DNA of 64,000 nucleotides from Prolixibacteraceae bacterium (lineage in GTDB: Bacteria > Bacteroidota > Bacteroidia > Bacteroidales > Prolixibacteraceae), in the NCBI GenBank assembly GCA_028377305.1, contig JAONJW010000007.1, positions 1 to 64,000 on the forward strand, in the 5' to 3' direction. Shown here one piece after another: positions 9,236 to 17,446 of this stretch; the first letter of the stretch is position 1, and the number at the start of each line of letters is the position of its first letter. The notes under the pieces are model-generated. The model worked only from the letters and a program-made list of their open reading frames with translations, was not told where the DNA came from and made no database searches. Both the position numbers and the translations under genes were made by a program.

Positions 9236-10801
9236 ATGAACAATTTCATTCATTCCGCAAGGAAAAGATTCTCTCTTACCATGCTTTTCGCAGGGGCTAT
9301 ACTGATCAGCTCCTCGTGTCTTGCAACCAACCCCAAAACAGAAGGTAAAGACGACTTCAAAGAGAACTGGGAAGTATTTAAAGAGCACAAAGCATCTCCT
9401 AAATGGTTTGCCGATGCAAAGCTAGGAATCTACTTCCACTGGGGGGTCTATTCGGTTCCTGCATTTGCCAACGAGTGGTATCCTCGTAATATGCATTTTG
9501 ATGGTCATTGGGTAAACAAACACCATACCGAGAAATATGGTCCAGTCAATGAGTTTGGTTATCATGATTTCGTACCTATGTTCAAAGCCGAACACTTTAA
9601 TGCAAAAGAGTGGGTACAGCTATTCAAAGATGCTGGAGCCAAATTTGCGGGACCGGTAGCGGAACACCATGATGGATTCTCTATGTGGGACAGTGAAATT
9701 ACCCCTTGGAACTCTATGGACAAAGGACCACATAAAGATATCGTGGGAGAGATGAAAAAAGAGTTAGACAAACAAGGGATGAAACTAATCACTACGTTCC
9801 ACCACTCTCGAAACCTTCAAAGATATCGTGACACCTACAAAGAAGAGATGGCTAAAACCAGAGGTAAATTCAATCACTCCCACTACCCTTTTTACCCTGG
9901 AACGCCTCCGACATCAGACGATCAAGAATTAAAGTATCTATACGGAAATATGCCAGAGGCAGAGTGGAATGAAAAGGTATGGTTCGGAAAACTAAAAGAG
10001 GTGATCGACACATACCAACCAGACATCATCTGGTTTGACTCTTGGTTAGATCAAATCCCAGAAGACTATCGTAAGAAATTCTGTGCATACTACTTGGAAG
10101 AGGCAAAAAAATGGAACAAAGATGTTGTTATCGTCAGAAAGCAGAACGATCTACCAATTGGATTCACTGTTGATGACCTTGAGAAGTCAAGAAAAAACAA
10201 GATAGAGAAAAACGTTTGGATGACAGACGAAACCATCAGTAAAGGTAGCTGGTGTTACACCGATAAACTTACCATCAAACCTACAGAAGATGTAATCCAT
10301 GTTCTGATCGATATCGTAAGTAAAAATGGTGTTCTTCTATTGAACGTATCTCCAAAAGCAGATGGTTCGATCCCTCAAGATCAACGCACCGTATTGAAGG
10401 AGATGGGAGCTTGGTTAAAGAAATATGGCGAGTCGATCTACGAAACAAGACCTTGGTATACTTTCGGTGAAGGACCAACTAAAGAGCCAGAAGGAGACTT
10501 CAAAAACCACAAGAAATTCTTGAAGATCAAGTACACCGCAGAAGATATTCGTTACACAACCAAAGAGAACACAGTGTATGCATCTGTTCTTGGAAAAGTC
10601 ACACCAGAGAGAGACTATGTCCTTAAAGCATTTGATAAAGCACATAAAGATCATTTTGGTAAAGTTAAAGGAGTGGCAGTATTGGGCTCTGATCAAAAGA
10701 TCAAGTGGAAGCTCAAGAAAGATGGACTACATATCACTATGCCTAGCGATATTGTAGACAAAGACGCTTCTGTAATCAAAATTCAAACACAACATATATA
10801 A
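9236..10801 (+). CDS. Alpha-L-fucosidase, glycoside hydrolase family 29
   Basis: Removes terminal alpha-L-fucose with retention of configuration. The 521-residue protein begins with a signal sequence ending ISSSC (Cys28), so it is probably a lipoprotein. GH29 blocks are in order: WFADAKLGIYFHWG near 57-70, AEHHDGFSMWDS near 142-153, and DIIWFDSWLD, whose Asp268 is the expected nucleophile. The C-terminal part (NGVLLLNVSPKADGSIP and a beta-rich tail) is also GH29-like. It follows two sulfatases in the same direction but has its own long leader and terminator, so co-regulation would come from shared promoter motifs, not one transcript. The pairing suggests use of a sulfated fucose-containing glycan. 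Confidence 0.95.
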   Translation: MNNFIHSARKRFSLTMLFAGAILISSSCLATNPKTEGKDDFKENWEVFKEHKASPKWFADAKLGIYFHWGVYSVPAFANEWYPRNMHFDGHWVNKHHTEKYGPVNEFGYHDFVPMFKAEHFNAKEWVQLFKDAGAKFAGPVAEHHDGFSMWDSEITPWNSMDKGPHKDIVGEMKKELDKQGMKLITTFHHSRNLQRYRDTYKEEMAKTRGKFNHSHYPFYPGTPPTSDDQELKYLYGNMPEAEWNEKVWFGKLKEVIDTYQPDIIWFDSWLDQIPEDYRKKFCAYYLEEAKKWNKDVVIVRKQNDLPIGFTVDDLEKSRKNKIEKNVWMTDETISKGSWCYTDKLTIKPTEDVIHVLIDIVSKNGVLLLNVSPKADGSIPQDQRTVLKEMGAWLKKYGESIYETRPWYTFGEGPTKEPEGDFKNHKKFLKIKYTAEDIRYTTKENTVYASVLGKVTPERDYVLKAFDKAHKDHFGKVKGVAVLGSDQKIKWKLKKDGLHITMPSDIVDKDASVIKIQTQHI

Positions 10802-10858
10802 CAACAATCCTAGTATCTTACTCTTGAGATTTCAATCCTAGTAAAATAAAAACATCCT

Positions 10859-10900
10859 AATCCCATATTCATAGACTCCTATGGGTATGGGATTTTTTTT
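10859..10900 (+). terminator. Rho-independent terminator after the fucosidase
   Basis: AATCCCATA (10859-10867) pairs with TATGGGATT (10886-10894), with an inner ATAG/CTAT stem and a run of eight T. Confidence 0.85.
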
Positions 10901-11054
10901 AGCCGACAACTCTCCAAAACAGGCATACAAACTCCTGGCTGTCCAAAACACTCTAAAAGCTCCCAAAGACCAATTATACGAGAGCCAAAACCTCTGTTGA
11001 ACTCTACCTAAAAACCTTCATCTACTCCCCTTCCCCTCACCAAAGATTCAGATC

Positions 11055-11237
11055 ACAGGGGATTCATAGGGGAATGATACAGGGTTCCTTGCAACATCAT
11101 TCGAAACACTATCGAAGTTCATTCGAAGTTCACTCACCCAAACCCTCGAATGGATGACTTAACTTCGAGCTAATTTCCATAATCATCCGTAGAAAGGTGG
11201 GAGCAATCAGCTATCAATCCCCTATAAACCCCCTATC
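11055..11237. repeat. Fold-back element with imperfect terminal inverted repeats, copy 1
   Basis: The left end ACAGGGGATTCATAGGGGAA (11055-11078 region) is an imperfect inverted repeat of the right end TCAATCCCCTATAAACCCCC (11214-11237). Inside, TTCGAAGTTCACTCACCCA (11122-11140) faces TGGATGACTTAACTTCGAG (11151-11169) and can pair over most of its length. The same layout and the core CACTCACCCAAACCC..GAATGGATGA recur at 51639-51808. It holds no ORF. MITE-like mobile DNA or a structured RNA are both possible. It lies in the 704-nt gap between the fucosidase terminator and the hydrogenase operon. Confidence 0.65.
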
Positions 11238-11462
11238 ATATATTGAGGATATGGTGTTGAATTCGAAATGCAACCCACCTATGTTGATCTCTATACTCTA
11301 AAGATATTGGATGTAGCTTGTTTCATATTTATTCTAAATAAAAATAACACAAACGACTGAGAGAGTGTGATTTTTATCAGAACAAAAAAATCTTTAATTC
11401 CTTATATTTAATACATTAGAGCACAACAAAACGGATAACCCAGAGTATCCATTTTGCGGCTA

Positions 11463-11498
11463 CTATTTAGAATTCATCCATTATGAATCTTTAAATAG
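11463..11498 (+). promoter_or_regulatory. Leader hairpin directly before the RBS of the hydrogenase operon
   Basis: CTATTTAGAATTCAT and ATGAATCTTTAAATAG form a long imperfect hairpin that ends one base before the AGGAG ribosome binding site (11499-11503) of the first gene. Such a strong purine RBS is not common in this window. Translational control by this hairpin is inference. Confidence 0.4.
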
Positions 11499-11505
11499 AG
11501 GAGAT

Positions 11506-11901
11506 ATGCTAGAGCATGATACACAAAATATGCATTTTAAAACGACTTCATCGGTTCGACCCTTTGATGTAGACTCTCTTGCAGTGGGTGTAGGTGAAAT
11601 TCTATATCATAGCCATTCAAACAACCGGTATCGTTATGGTTTTTGTAGTGATTTAATGAGTGATCTATTGACCATTGATGCCCCCGAAACAGTTCTGATA
11701 ACTGGTCTTATTACCAAGCAGACGATTCGGACAGCACATATTGCGGAGATACATTGTGTGATATTGGTTCGGAACAAGACGATCCCTCAAGAGTTAATTC
11801 AGATTGCCGAAGAGTTAGATATATCTATTATCCGATCACCCTATACCATGTTTAGAGTTTGTGGACTATTGTATGGCAGAGGAGTTCAAGCAATCTATTA
11901 A
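11506..11901 (+). CDS. DRTGG-domain-like protein, first gene of hydrogenase operon
   Basis: A soluble 131-residue protein. Its core (FCSDLMSDLLTIDAPETVLITGLITKQTIRTAHIAEIHCVILVRN) has the pattern of the DRTGG domain, a small alpha/beta domain also found beside HPr kinase and CBS domains. It shares this pattern with the product at 13655-14002 in the same operon (SDLMSxxM, then a hydrophobic strand, then xxRxxxxAxLxE). The start ATG at 11506 follows AGGAG. Genes of this type are known beside hydABC in clostridia and Thermotoga; no biochemical function is established that I know of. A ligand-binding or regulatory role is inference. Confidence 0.65.
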   Translation: MLEHDTQNMHFKTTSSVRPFDVDSLAVGVGEILYHSHSNNRYRYGFCSDLMSDLLTIDAPETVLITGLITKQTIRTAHIAEIHCVILVRNKTIPQELIQIAEELDISIIRSPYTMFRVCGLLYGRGVQAIY

Positions 11902-11913
11902 AATCAAGTGGTG

Positions 11914-12333
11914 ATGAAATATCAATTTGAGGTGGCCGGAGGAGACTTTTCTCACGCAGGATTTGTCTCTATTGAGATAAAGAAGATCATGAAACGCCTG
12001 CATCTTCCAGCAGATTTTATTCGTAAGATGTCTATTGCAAACTATGAGGCAGAGGTCAATATCATTGCCCATGCTTACGATGGGATTGTGGATGTAGAGA
12101 TTACACAAGATAAGATCACTACAACATTTACAGATCGAGGTCCTGGCATTGCATCGATTCAAGATGCCATGCAAGAGGGTTTCTCAACCGCATCGGACAA
12201 AGTGAGAGAGATGGGGTTTGGTGCGGGAATGGGACTTCCAAATATGAAGCGAAACTGCGATAGTATGGATATTCATACCAAGCAGAATGAAGGAACAATA
12301 GTCACCTTGACCTATATGGTTCCAGTAGCATAG
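11914..12333 (+). CDS. Anti-sigma-factor-like GHKL ATPase (RsbW/SpoIIAB type)
   Basis: About 139 residues forming a single HATPase_c domain. It has the N box (YEAEVNIIAHAY), G1 (DRGPGI) and a glycine-rich lid and G2 box (GFGAGMGLPNMKR). Proteins of this size and build are serine kinases or anti-sigma factors such as RsbW and SpoIIAB. Starts GTG 11908, GTG 11911 and ATG 11914 are all in frame; I chose the ATG. It lies 12 nt after the DRTGG gene and within the hydrogenase operon. Its partner may be another operon product; no sigma factor or STAS antagonist is seen in the window. Confidence 0.8.
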   Translation: MKYQFEVAGGDFSHAGFVSIEIKKIMKRLHLPADFIRKMSIANYEAEVNIIAHAYDGIVDVEITQDKITTTFTDRGPGIASIQDAMQEGFSTASDKVREMGFGAGMGLPNMKRNCDSMDIHTKQNEGTIVTLTYMVPVA

Positions 12334-12360
12334 ATTGACAACATAACCAGACATAATCCA

Positions 12361-13686
12361 TTGAAAAGAGAGACGCTTCTGAAATATGTGACCGTTTCGA
12401 TTGCACATTGTCATGGGTGCACACACTGTATGCGTCATTGTCCTGTAGAGGCCATACGGATTCGAAGAGGGGTAGCCAACATTGACCATCAGAAATGTAT
12501 TCTTTGTGGTCGATGCTTAGATGACTGTGCCTATCATGCCATCTCATTGGTTACTCCTGCTGCCATAGAACAGGATGCAGATAAAATACGTTTCTTGGTT
12601 GTTCAGGAGGGTTTTTTTGGGCATTTCCCTAATGATAAACACCAAGAGGTTCGTCATGCACTTCGGACACTAGATTACCACCATATTATTGATGCACGCG
12701 ATTTTACTCGTCTCTCTACCCTATGGCGTCAACTGCACGAAATAGGCGAACAACAAAAAGATATTTCGACCCATTGTAATGTAATTAAGTCGATGGTGCT
12801 AAATGGGGAGATGGATACCGATCAAGATATTCGGTTTGTTCCAACCACCTCGGAACTGATTATTGGAGCCATTCATCTGCTTTATGAAGACCTCTCTAGG
12901 ATTCGCACCTCAATCACCATGACCACCCACTGCATGTCTGAGAATTATCATAATGGAAGTAGCAAACAGGATCTGTTTCTAGCCGACAAAACTTTACCTA
13001 CAGTCTCTTTGGTCAATGAGATACAGAAAAAGGTTTGGAAGAGAGAGGGAGACGCTGATGATAGTGTTGCTACACCACCATCGACTTCTCTGTGTAGAGA
13101 TAAAACATCGGTTTCTATTTCAGGAATTAAAGAGGTTTTAGGGTGGGTTGACAAAAATGATTTGAAGCCAGACGATTACAAACGAGACTACCACTTAGAG
13201 GGCTGTAAATATGGATGTTATAATGGTTCGTATATGACAGAATATCCGTCAATAATAGAACGACGAGAGACCAACTATTCGTCTAGATTAGATGAACGCT
13301 ATGATGAGAAGATTGAAAGGGTGATCAATTCGTTGTCTATCTACTGGGAGTCTGGCTATACAACAACTGAAACACCTAGTGAAGGCTTTCAAGAGGCACT
13401 CATTCGATCGGAAAGGGTGCGAAAGTTAATGTGTCTGCTTCCGGGCATCGATTGTGGTGTTTGTGGTGCACCAAGCTGCTTGGCTTTGGCAAAAGATATA
13501 TCTATAGGGTCCGCTAGGCTAGCACACTGTGTGCTTTTGGATTTGAAGTGGATGAAAGATCGACATGTAGGAATTGAGACCACCATGCTTCAGTTAGAGA
13601 AGATATGGGGAGATAAAGTATTACAAATGGACTGTACAAAGAAAGGAGCTAAGAATGAAATTATCGCAAATCGCAAAGAAGAATAA
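12361..13686 (+). CDS. [FeFe]-hydrogenase-like iron-sulfur protein with degraded H-cluster site
   Basis: 441 residues in three parts. First, two 4Fe-4S motifs (Cys17/20/23/27 and Cys46/49/52/56). Then a middle region that follows the [FeFe]-hydrogenase large-subunit pattern (VVQEGFFGHFPNDKHQEVRH, PTTSELIIGAIHLLY, GCKYGCYNGSYM). Last, an RnfB-type 4Fe-4S motif (GIDCGVCGAPSCLALAKDI, Cys365/368/373 with Cys390). Full homologues (group C/D-like, presumed sensory) carry H-cluster cysteines. Here the first motif reads PTTSEL without Cys, the second is absent, and only the CxxxC of the third (Cys282, Cys286) remains. Catalysis is therefore unlikely and a redox-sensing or scaffold role is inference. 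The start is TTG at 12361; upstream in-frame sequence to the TAG at 12331 offers no ATG. It overlaps the next gene by 32 nt. Confidence 0.7.
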   Translation: MKRETLLKYVTVSIAHCHGCTHCMRHCPVEAIRIRRGVANIDHQKCILCGRCLDDCAYHAISLVTPAAIEQDADKIRFLVVQEGFFGHFPNDKHQEVRHALRTLDYHHIIDARDFTRLSTLWRQLHEIGEQQKDISTHCNVIKSMVLNGEMDTDQDIRFVPTTSELIIGAIHLLYEDLSRIRTSITMTTHCMSENYHNGSSKQDLFLADKTLPTVSLVNEIQKKVWKREGDADDSVATPPSTSLCRDKTSVSISGIKEVLGWVDKNDLKPDDYKRDYHLEGCKYGCYNGSYMTEYPSIIERRETNYSSRLDERYDEKIERVINSLSIYWESGYTTTETPSEGFQEALIRSERVRKLMCLLPGIDCGVCGAPSCLALAKDISIGSARLAHCVLLDLKWMKDRHVGIETTMLQLEKIWGDKVLQMDCTKKGAKNEIIANRKEE

Positions 13687-14002
13687 GCTGATCTTAAAGA
13701 ACGACCACGAGCGTTTTCATGAAGATCCTGAGATAAAGGAGTTGATAATTACTGACCTGATGAGTCATGCGATGGCTCAAGGGGATTGTGGCATGTTGTT
13801 TATCACCATTCAGGCACACCGAAACGTTTTGGCTGTAGCGCTACTAAAGGAGTTTGCAGCCATAGTAATACCTTATGATCTAGCAATCCCGGAGAATCTA
13901 TTGTTGGAGGCCAACAAACGAGAGATGCCGATATATTCTAGTTCGTTGAGCACGTATGAGCTAGTAGGACGTATCTATGAACAACTCCATTCCAAGAGAT
14001 GA
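13655..14002 (+). CDS. Second DRTGG-domain-like protein
   Basis: A 115-residue soluble protein with ITDLMSHAMAQGDCGMLFITIQAHRNVLAVALLKEFAAIVIPYD, matching the pattern of the first operon gene. It starts 32 nt inside the end of the hydrogenase-like gene and its own end overlaps the PHP gene by 4 nt, indicating tight translational coupling. The function is unknown; a regulator of hydrogenase expression or activity is a context inference. Confidence 0.6.
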   Translation: MKLSQIAKKNKLILKNDHERFHEDPEIKELIITDLMSHAMAQGDCGMLFITIQAHRNVLAVALLKEFAAIVIPYDLAIPENLLLEANKREMPIYSSSLSTYELVGRIYEQLHSKR

Positions 14003-14706
14003 TCTATCATGGTGATCTACATATTCACACCACCCTCTCTCCATGCGGCGACTTGGAGATGACACCGGTGGGTATCGTGGAGAGAGCCAAAGCATTATCA
14101 TGGGATTTTATTGGAATCACCGATCATAATGACACACGACAAGCTCCGATTATTGCTTCGTTGGGAAGGAAGATGGGGGTGACGGTATTTGTTGGAGCTG
14201 AAATATGTAGTTCAGAAGAGATTCACCTGTTGGCTTTTGTTCCAACAGAAGAAGCTCGACTGTCGCTACAGACCTATTTAACCATACATCGAATGAAGGT
14301 AGAGAACAAGCCTTGCTATTTTGGAGATCAAGTGGTGGTCTCAAGTGACGAGCTGATTCTGGTTAACGAGAGAAACTTGCTGCTTACGGCACTCTCTCAA
14401 GATGTCTATCAAGTTACGGACTATGTTCATTCGCTGGGAGGTTTGGTTATTGCTGCACATGTAGACAGAGGGAGTTATAGTATGCTTACCTCCTTGGGAT
14501 TTATTCCGGAGGATTTGCCATTAGATGGTGTTGAATTTTATCGCGACAGGAGTCGGATTGATCTTCATAAATGGTGTTGCGTTCAGAATAGCGATGCCCA
14601 TTATTTGAAAGACATGCTACCCAATTCATGTGAATATCACATGAAGAGTTTGGACTTTGAGGGGCTTAAAGAATGTTTTCAGAATCATCAAATTCACATT
14701 AAATGA
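13999..14706 (+). CDS. PHP-domain metal-dependent phosphoesterase
   Basis: 235 residues, a single PHP domain. Metal-binding blocks are in order: DLHIHT (His8, His10), SPCGD, GITDHND, GAEICSSEEIH, AAHVDR and NSDAHYL. This set is complete, so an active phosphoesterase or nuclease-like enzyme is expected; the substrate is unknown. It overlaps both neighbours by 4 nt. PHP proteins are recurrent neighbours of hydABC in anaerobes. Confidence 0.85.
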   Translation: MIYHGDLHIHTTLSPCGDLEMTPVGIVERAKALSWDFIGITDHNDTRQAPIIASLGRKMGVTVFVGAEICSSEEIHLLAFVPTEEARLSLQTYLTIHRMKVENKPCYFGDQVVVSSDELILVNERNLLLTALSQDVYQVTDYVHSLGGLVIAAHVDRGSYSMLTSLGFIPEDLPLDGVEFYRDRSRIDLHKWCCVQNSDAHYLKDMLPNSCEYHMKSLDFEGLKECFQNHQIHIK

Positions 14707-15230
14707 AAGAGATAGCAGACCATATTATCGACCTTATTGAGAACAGTATTCGAGCCGATGCAAAACATATTGCGTTTGGCTATAAAGATGATGGTACCCT
14801 AAAGTCGTTCTGTATTAAAGACAACGGCAAAGGGATGAGTGCAGAAGAGGTCGCACAAGCCCTCGATCCATTCTATACAACCAAGCTGACTAAGAAGATT
14901 GGACTGGGACTCTCCCTGACTCGGCAGAGTGTGCTACAGAGTCATGGAAAGTTTAACATCTATTCTGCTCCCAACAAAGGCACAAAAGTGGTTTTTAGCT
15001 ATCCAAAACAAGATATAGATTGTCCTCCCAATGGAGATATTGTAAAGTGCTTTGTACAGTCAATAATGGCACATCCACAGATTGACTTTAAGCTGTCATA
15101 CCAAGAAAAAGAGAATGTACTGGTCGACACTTCCTTTCTGAGTTACGAGGAACGAATGGCCATAAGATATAGCGATCTATATGCCTATGTAAAAGAGGCC
15201 TATGTAGAGATCGACTGGAATGGATTTTAA
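14703..15230 (+). CDS. GHKL ATPase / histidine-kinase-like ATP-binding protein
   Basis: 175 residues. The N box (HIIDLIENSIRADAKHI), G1 (DNGKGMSAEEV), F box (PFYTTK) and G2 (GLGLSLTRQSV) match the histidine-kinase ATP domain. No dimerisation domain with a phospho-accepting His is present, so it is not a complete kinase. A C-terminal extension of about 60 residues (from NGDIVKCF) is unassigned. It overlaps the PHP gene by 4 nt. With the RsbW-like ATPase it makes two stand-alone GHKL proteins in one operon. Confidence 0.78.
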   Translation: MKEIADHIIDLIENSIRADAKHIAFGYKDDGTLKSFCIKDNGKGMSAEEVAQALDPFYTTKLTKKIGLGLSLTRQSVLQSHGKFNIYSAPNKGTKVVFSYPKQDIDCPPNGDIVKCFVQSIMAHPQIDFKLSYQEKENVLVDTSFLSYEERMAIRYSDLYAYVKEAYVEIDWNGF

Positions 15231-15253
15231 TCACAAAAATAAAATGTACGACT

Positions 15254-15643
15254 ATGACCAAGGTGAAAAACTTAGAAGAACTCGTAAAGCTTCGCAATAA
15301 ACTCAAAGACAAAATCCAAGTGCGAACCATCACAGAAGGAAGTGATCTTATTGCAAGAGTACGTGTGGCCATGGGAACTTGTGGAATTGCATCGGGAGCC
15401 AAAGAGACATTCGAAGCTCTTATTGCAGAAGCCGAACGTTTAAATATGAAGGTATTGATTACAACAACAGGTTGTATGGGAGCCTGTTATGCGGAACCTA
15501 CAGTAGAGGTGACGTTGCCTAATCAAGACCCTATTGTTTTTGGGGAGGTTGATCGCAAAAGAGCAGTAGAGATTATTAATGAATATATTATCAAAGGAAA
15601 ACTTATTGATGGTGTAGTTCCTCAGAATCACCAATCTATTTAA
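15254..15643 (+). CDS. Thioredoxin-like [2Fe-2S] ferredoxin (NuoE-like), hydrogenase-associated
   Basis: 129 residues. MGTCGIASGAKET and TTGCMGACYAEPTVEV supply the four cysteines of a thioredoxin-fold [2Fe-2S] cluster as in NuoE C-terminal domains. An N-terminal helix (LEELVKLRNKLKDK) precedes it. It lies between the regulatory block and hydB, so it is a likely extra electron-transfer subunit or assembly partner of the hydrogenase. Similar small ferredoxins accompany hydABC in Thermotoga and clostridia. Confidence 0.85.
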   Translation: MTKVKNLEELVKLRNKLKDKIQVRTITEGSDLIARVRVAMGTCGIASGAKETFEALIAEAERLNMKVLITTTGCMGACYAEPTVEVTLPNQDPIVFGEVDRKRAVEIINEYIIKGKLIDGVVPQNHQSI

Positions 15644-15655
15644 TCTCTAAATTCT

Positions 15656-17446
15656 ATGATACATACACACATATTGGTTTGTGGAGGTACAGGTTGTAGA
15701 GCCTCCCAAGCAAAAGAGGTGCAGGAGGAGTTGGTGAGTTTGATTAGAGATAAACATCTCAGCCAGACGGTTCAAGTTACCACTACAGGATGTTTTGGTT
15801 TCTGTGAAAAGGGACCTATTGTGAAGATAATTCCAGATCAAACGTTCTATACTCAAGTAACCCCCGAGGATGCTCGTGATATTATTGAAGAGCATATCAT
15901 TAAAGGCCGTAAAGTGGAACGCCTTCTTTATGAAGACCCTAAAACAAAGAAAAGGATCTCAGATAGTGTTCATATGAACTTCTACAAGAAACAATTGCGA
16001 ATTGCACTACGCAATTGTGGTATTGTGGACCCAGAGAATATTGATGAATATATTGCAAGAGATGGATATCAGGCATTGGGCCGAGTTCTTTCGATATACT
16101 CTCCTGACGAGGTGATTGATATCATCAAAAAGTCTGGTTTGAGAGGACGAGGAGGTGCCGGTTTTCCAACAGGAAAGAAATGGGAGATCACAAGTCAGGT
16201 AGAGGCTACACAGAAGTATGTAGTTTGTAATGCAGATGAAGGAGACCCAGGTGCTTTTATGGATCGATCGATACTAGAAGGAGATCCACACGCAGTGATT
16301 GAAGCAATGGCAATTTGTGGATATTGTATCGGGGCAAACAAAGGATTGATCTATATCCGTGCGGAATATCCTCTTGCAATTGGCAGGTTGTTGGTGGCGA
16401 TAGAACAAGCAAGGAAATATGGTCTTTTAGGAAGAGGAATCTTAGGTAACGATTTCGAGTTTGACATCGAGCTTAAATATGGTGCTGGAGCTTTTGTTTG
16501 TGGAGAGGAGACCGCACTGATTAATTCGATGGAAGGACGAAGAGGAGAACCGGTGATTAAACCGCCATTCCCAGCAGAGAAAGGATATTTCGACTGCCCT
16601 ACCAATGTGAATAATGTAGAGACTTTTGCCAATATCTGCCCTATCGTTTTGAAAGGCGCAGAGTGGTTCAGTAGTATCGGTACGGAGAAATCGAAAGGGA
16701 CTAAAGTGTTTGCTCTGGCAGGTAAGATCAATAATGTAGGTCTGATAGAGGTGCCGATGGGGACAACTTTGAGAGAGGTTATTTTTGATATCGGTGGAGG
16801 AATTAAAGGAGGAAAGAAGTTTAAGTCGGTACAGACAGGTGGTCCTTCGGGAGGTTGTTTGACAGAGAGCTCTCTGGATATGCCCATAGACTATGAAACC
16901 CTTTTAGAGGAAGGTTCGATGATGGGATCTGGAGGGATGATTGTGATGGATGAGGATGACTGTATGGTGGCCATATCGAAGTTCTATTTAGAGTTCACCC
17001 TAGATGAATCTTGTGGTAAATGTGCCCCTTGTCGTATAGGGAATAAACGTCTTTGGGAGATACTTAATAAGATGACCAAAGGAGAGGCTACAGAGAAAGA
17101 TCTAGAGAAGTTAATTGACTTGTCACACACTATTAAAGACACTTCATTGTGTGGTTTGGGACAGACATCACCGAACCCCATCTTGTCTACATTCAAGAAC
17201 TTTAAGCATGAATATTTGGGCCATGTAAGAGACAAACAGTGTGAAGCAGGACAGTGTAAGGATCTTTTACATTATACCATCGATGCTAAAATGTGTGTTG
17301 GGTGTACGGCATGTCTAAGAAATTGTCCTGTAGGAGCTATCTCGGGCGAGAAGAAGAAGCCTCACCTTATTCATCAGGATATATGTATTAAGTGTGGTAT
17401 CTGTTACGAGAAGTGTAAGTTTAACGCAATCCTTCATCAGTCATGA
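15656..17446 (+). CDS. hydB: NAD-dependent [FeFe]-hydrogenase subunit beta (NuoF-like)
   Basis: 596 residues carrying the FMN and NAD site of the trimeric hydrogenase. Domains: thioredoxin-like [2Fe-2S] (about 1-85, CGGTGC and TTGCFGFCEKGP); NuoF core with GLRGRGGAGFPTGKKWE, ADEGDPGAFMDR and YGAGAFVCGEETAL; an SLBB region; a 4Fe-4S site SCGKCAPCRIGNKR with TSLCGLGQ; and two C-terminal 4Fe-4S motifs (CVGCTACLRNCP, CIKCGICYEKC). This layout is that of HydB from electron-bifurcating enzymes. The stop overlaps the hydA start by 4 nt. Confidence 0.93.
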   Translation: MIHTHILVCGGTGCRASQAKEVQEELVSLIRDKHLSQTVQVTTTGCFGFCEKGPIVKIIPDQTFYTQVTPEDARDIIEEHIIKGRKVERLLYEDPKTKKRISDSVHMNFYKKQLRIALRNCGIVDPENIDEYIARDGYQALGRVLSIYSPDEVIDIIKKSGLRGRGGAGFPTGKKWEITSQVEATQKYVVCNADEGDPGAFMDRSILEGDPHAVIEAMAICGYCIGANKGLIYIRAEYPLAIGRLLVAIEQARKYGLLGRGILGNDFEFDIELKYGAGAFVCGEETALINSMEGRRGEPVIKPPFPAEKGYFDCPTNVNNVETFANICPIVLKGAEWFSSIGTEKSKGTKVFALAGKINNVGLIEVPMGTTLREVIFDIGGGIKGGKKFKSVQTGGPSGGCLTESSLDMPIDYETLLEEGSMMGSGGMIVMDEDDCMVAISKFYLEFTLDESCGKCAPCRIGNKRLWEILNKMTKGEATEKDLEKLIDLSHTIKDTSLCGLGQTSPNPILSTFKNFKHEYLGHVRDKQCEAGQCKDLLHYTIDAKMCVGCTACLRNCPVGAISGEKKKPHLIHQDICIKCGICYEKCKFNAILHQS

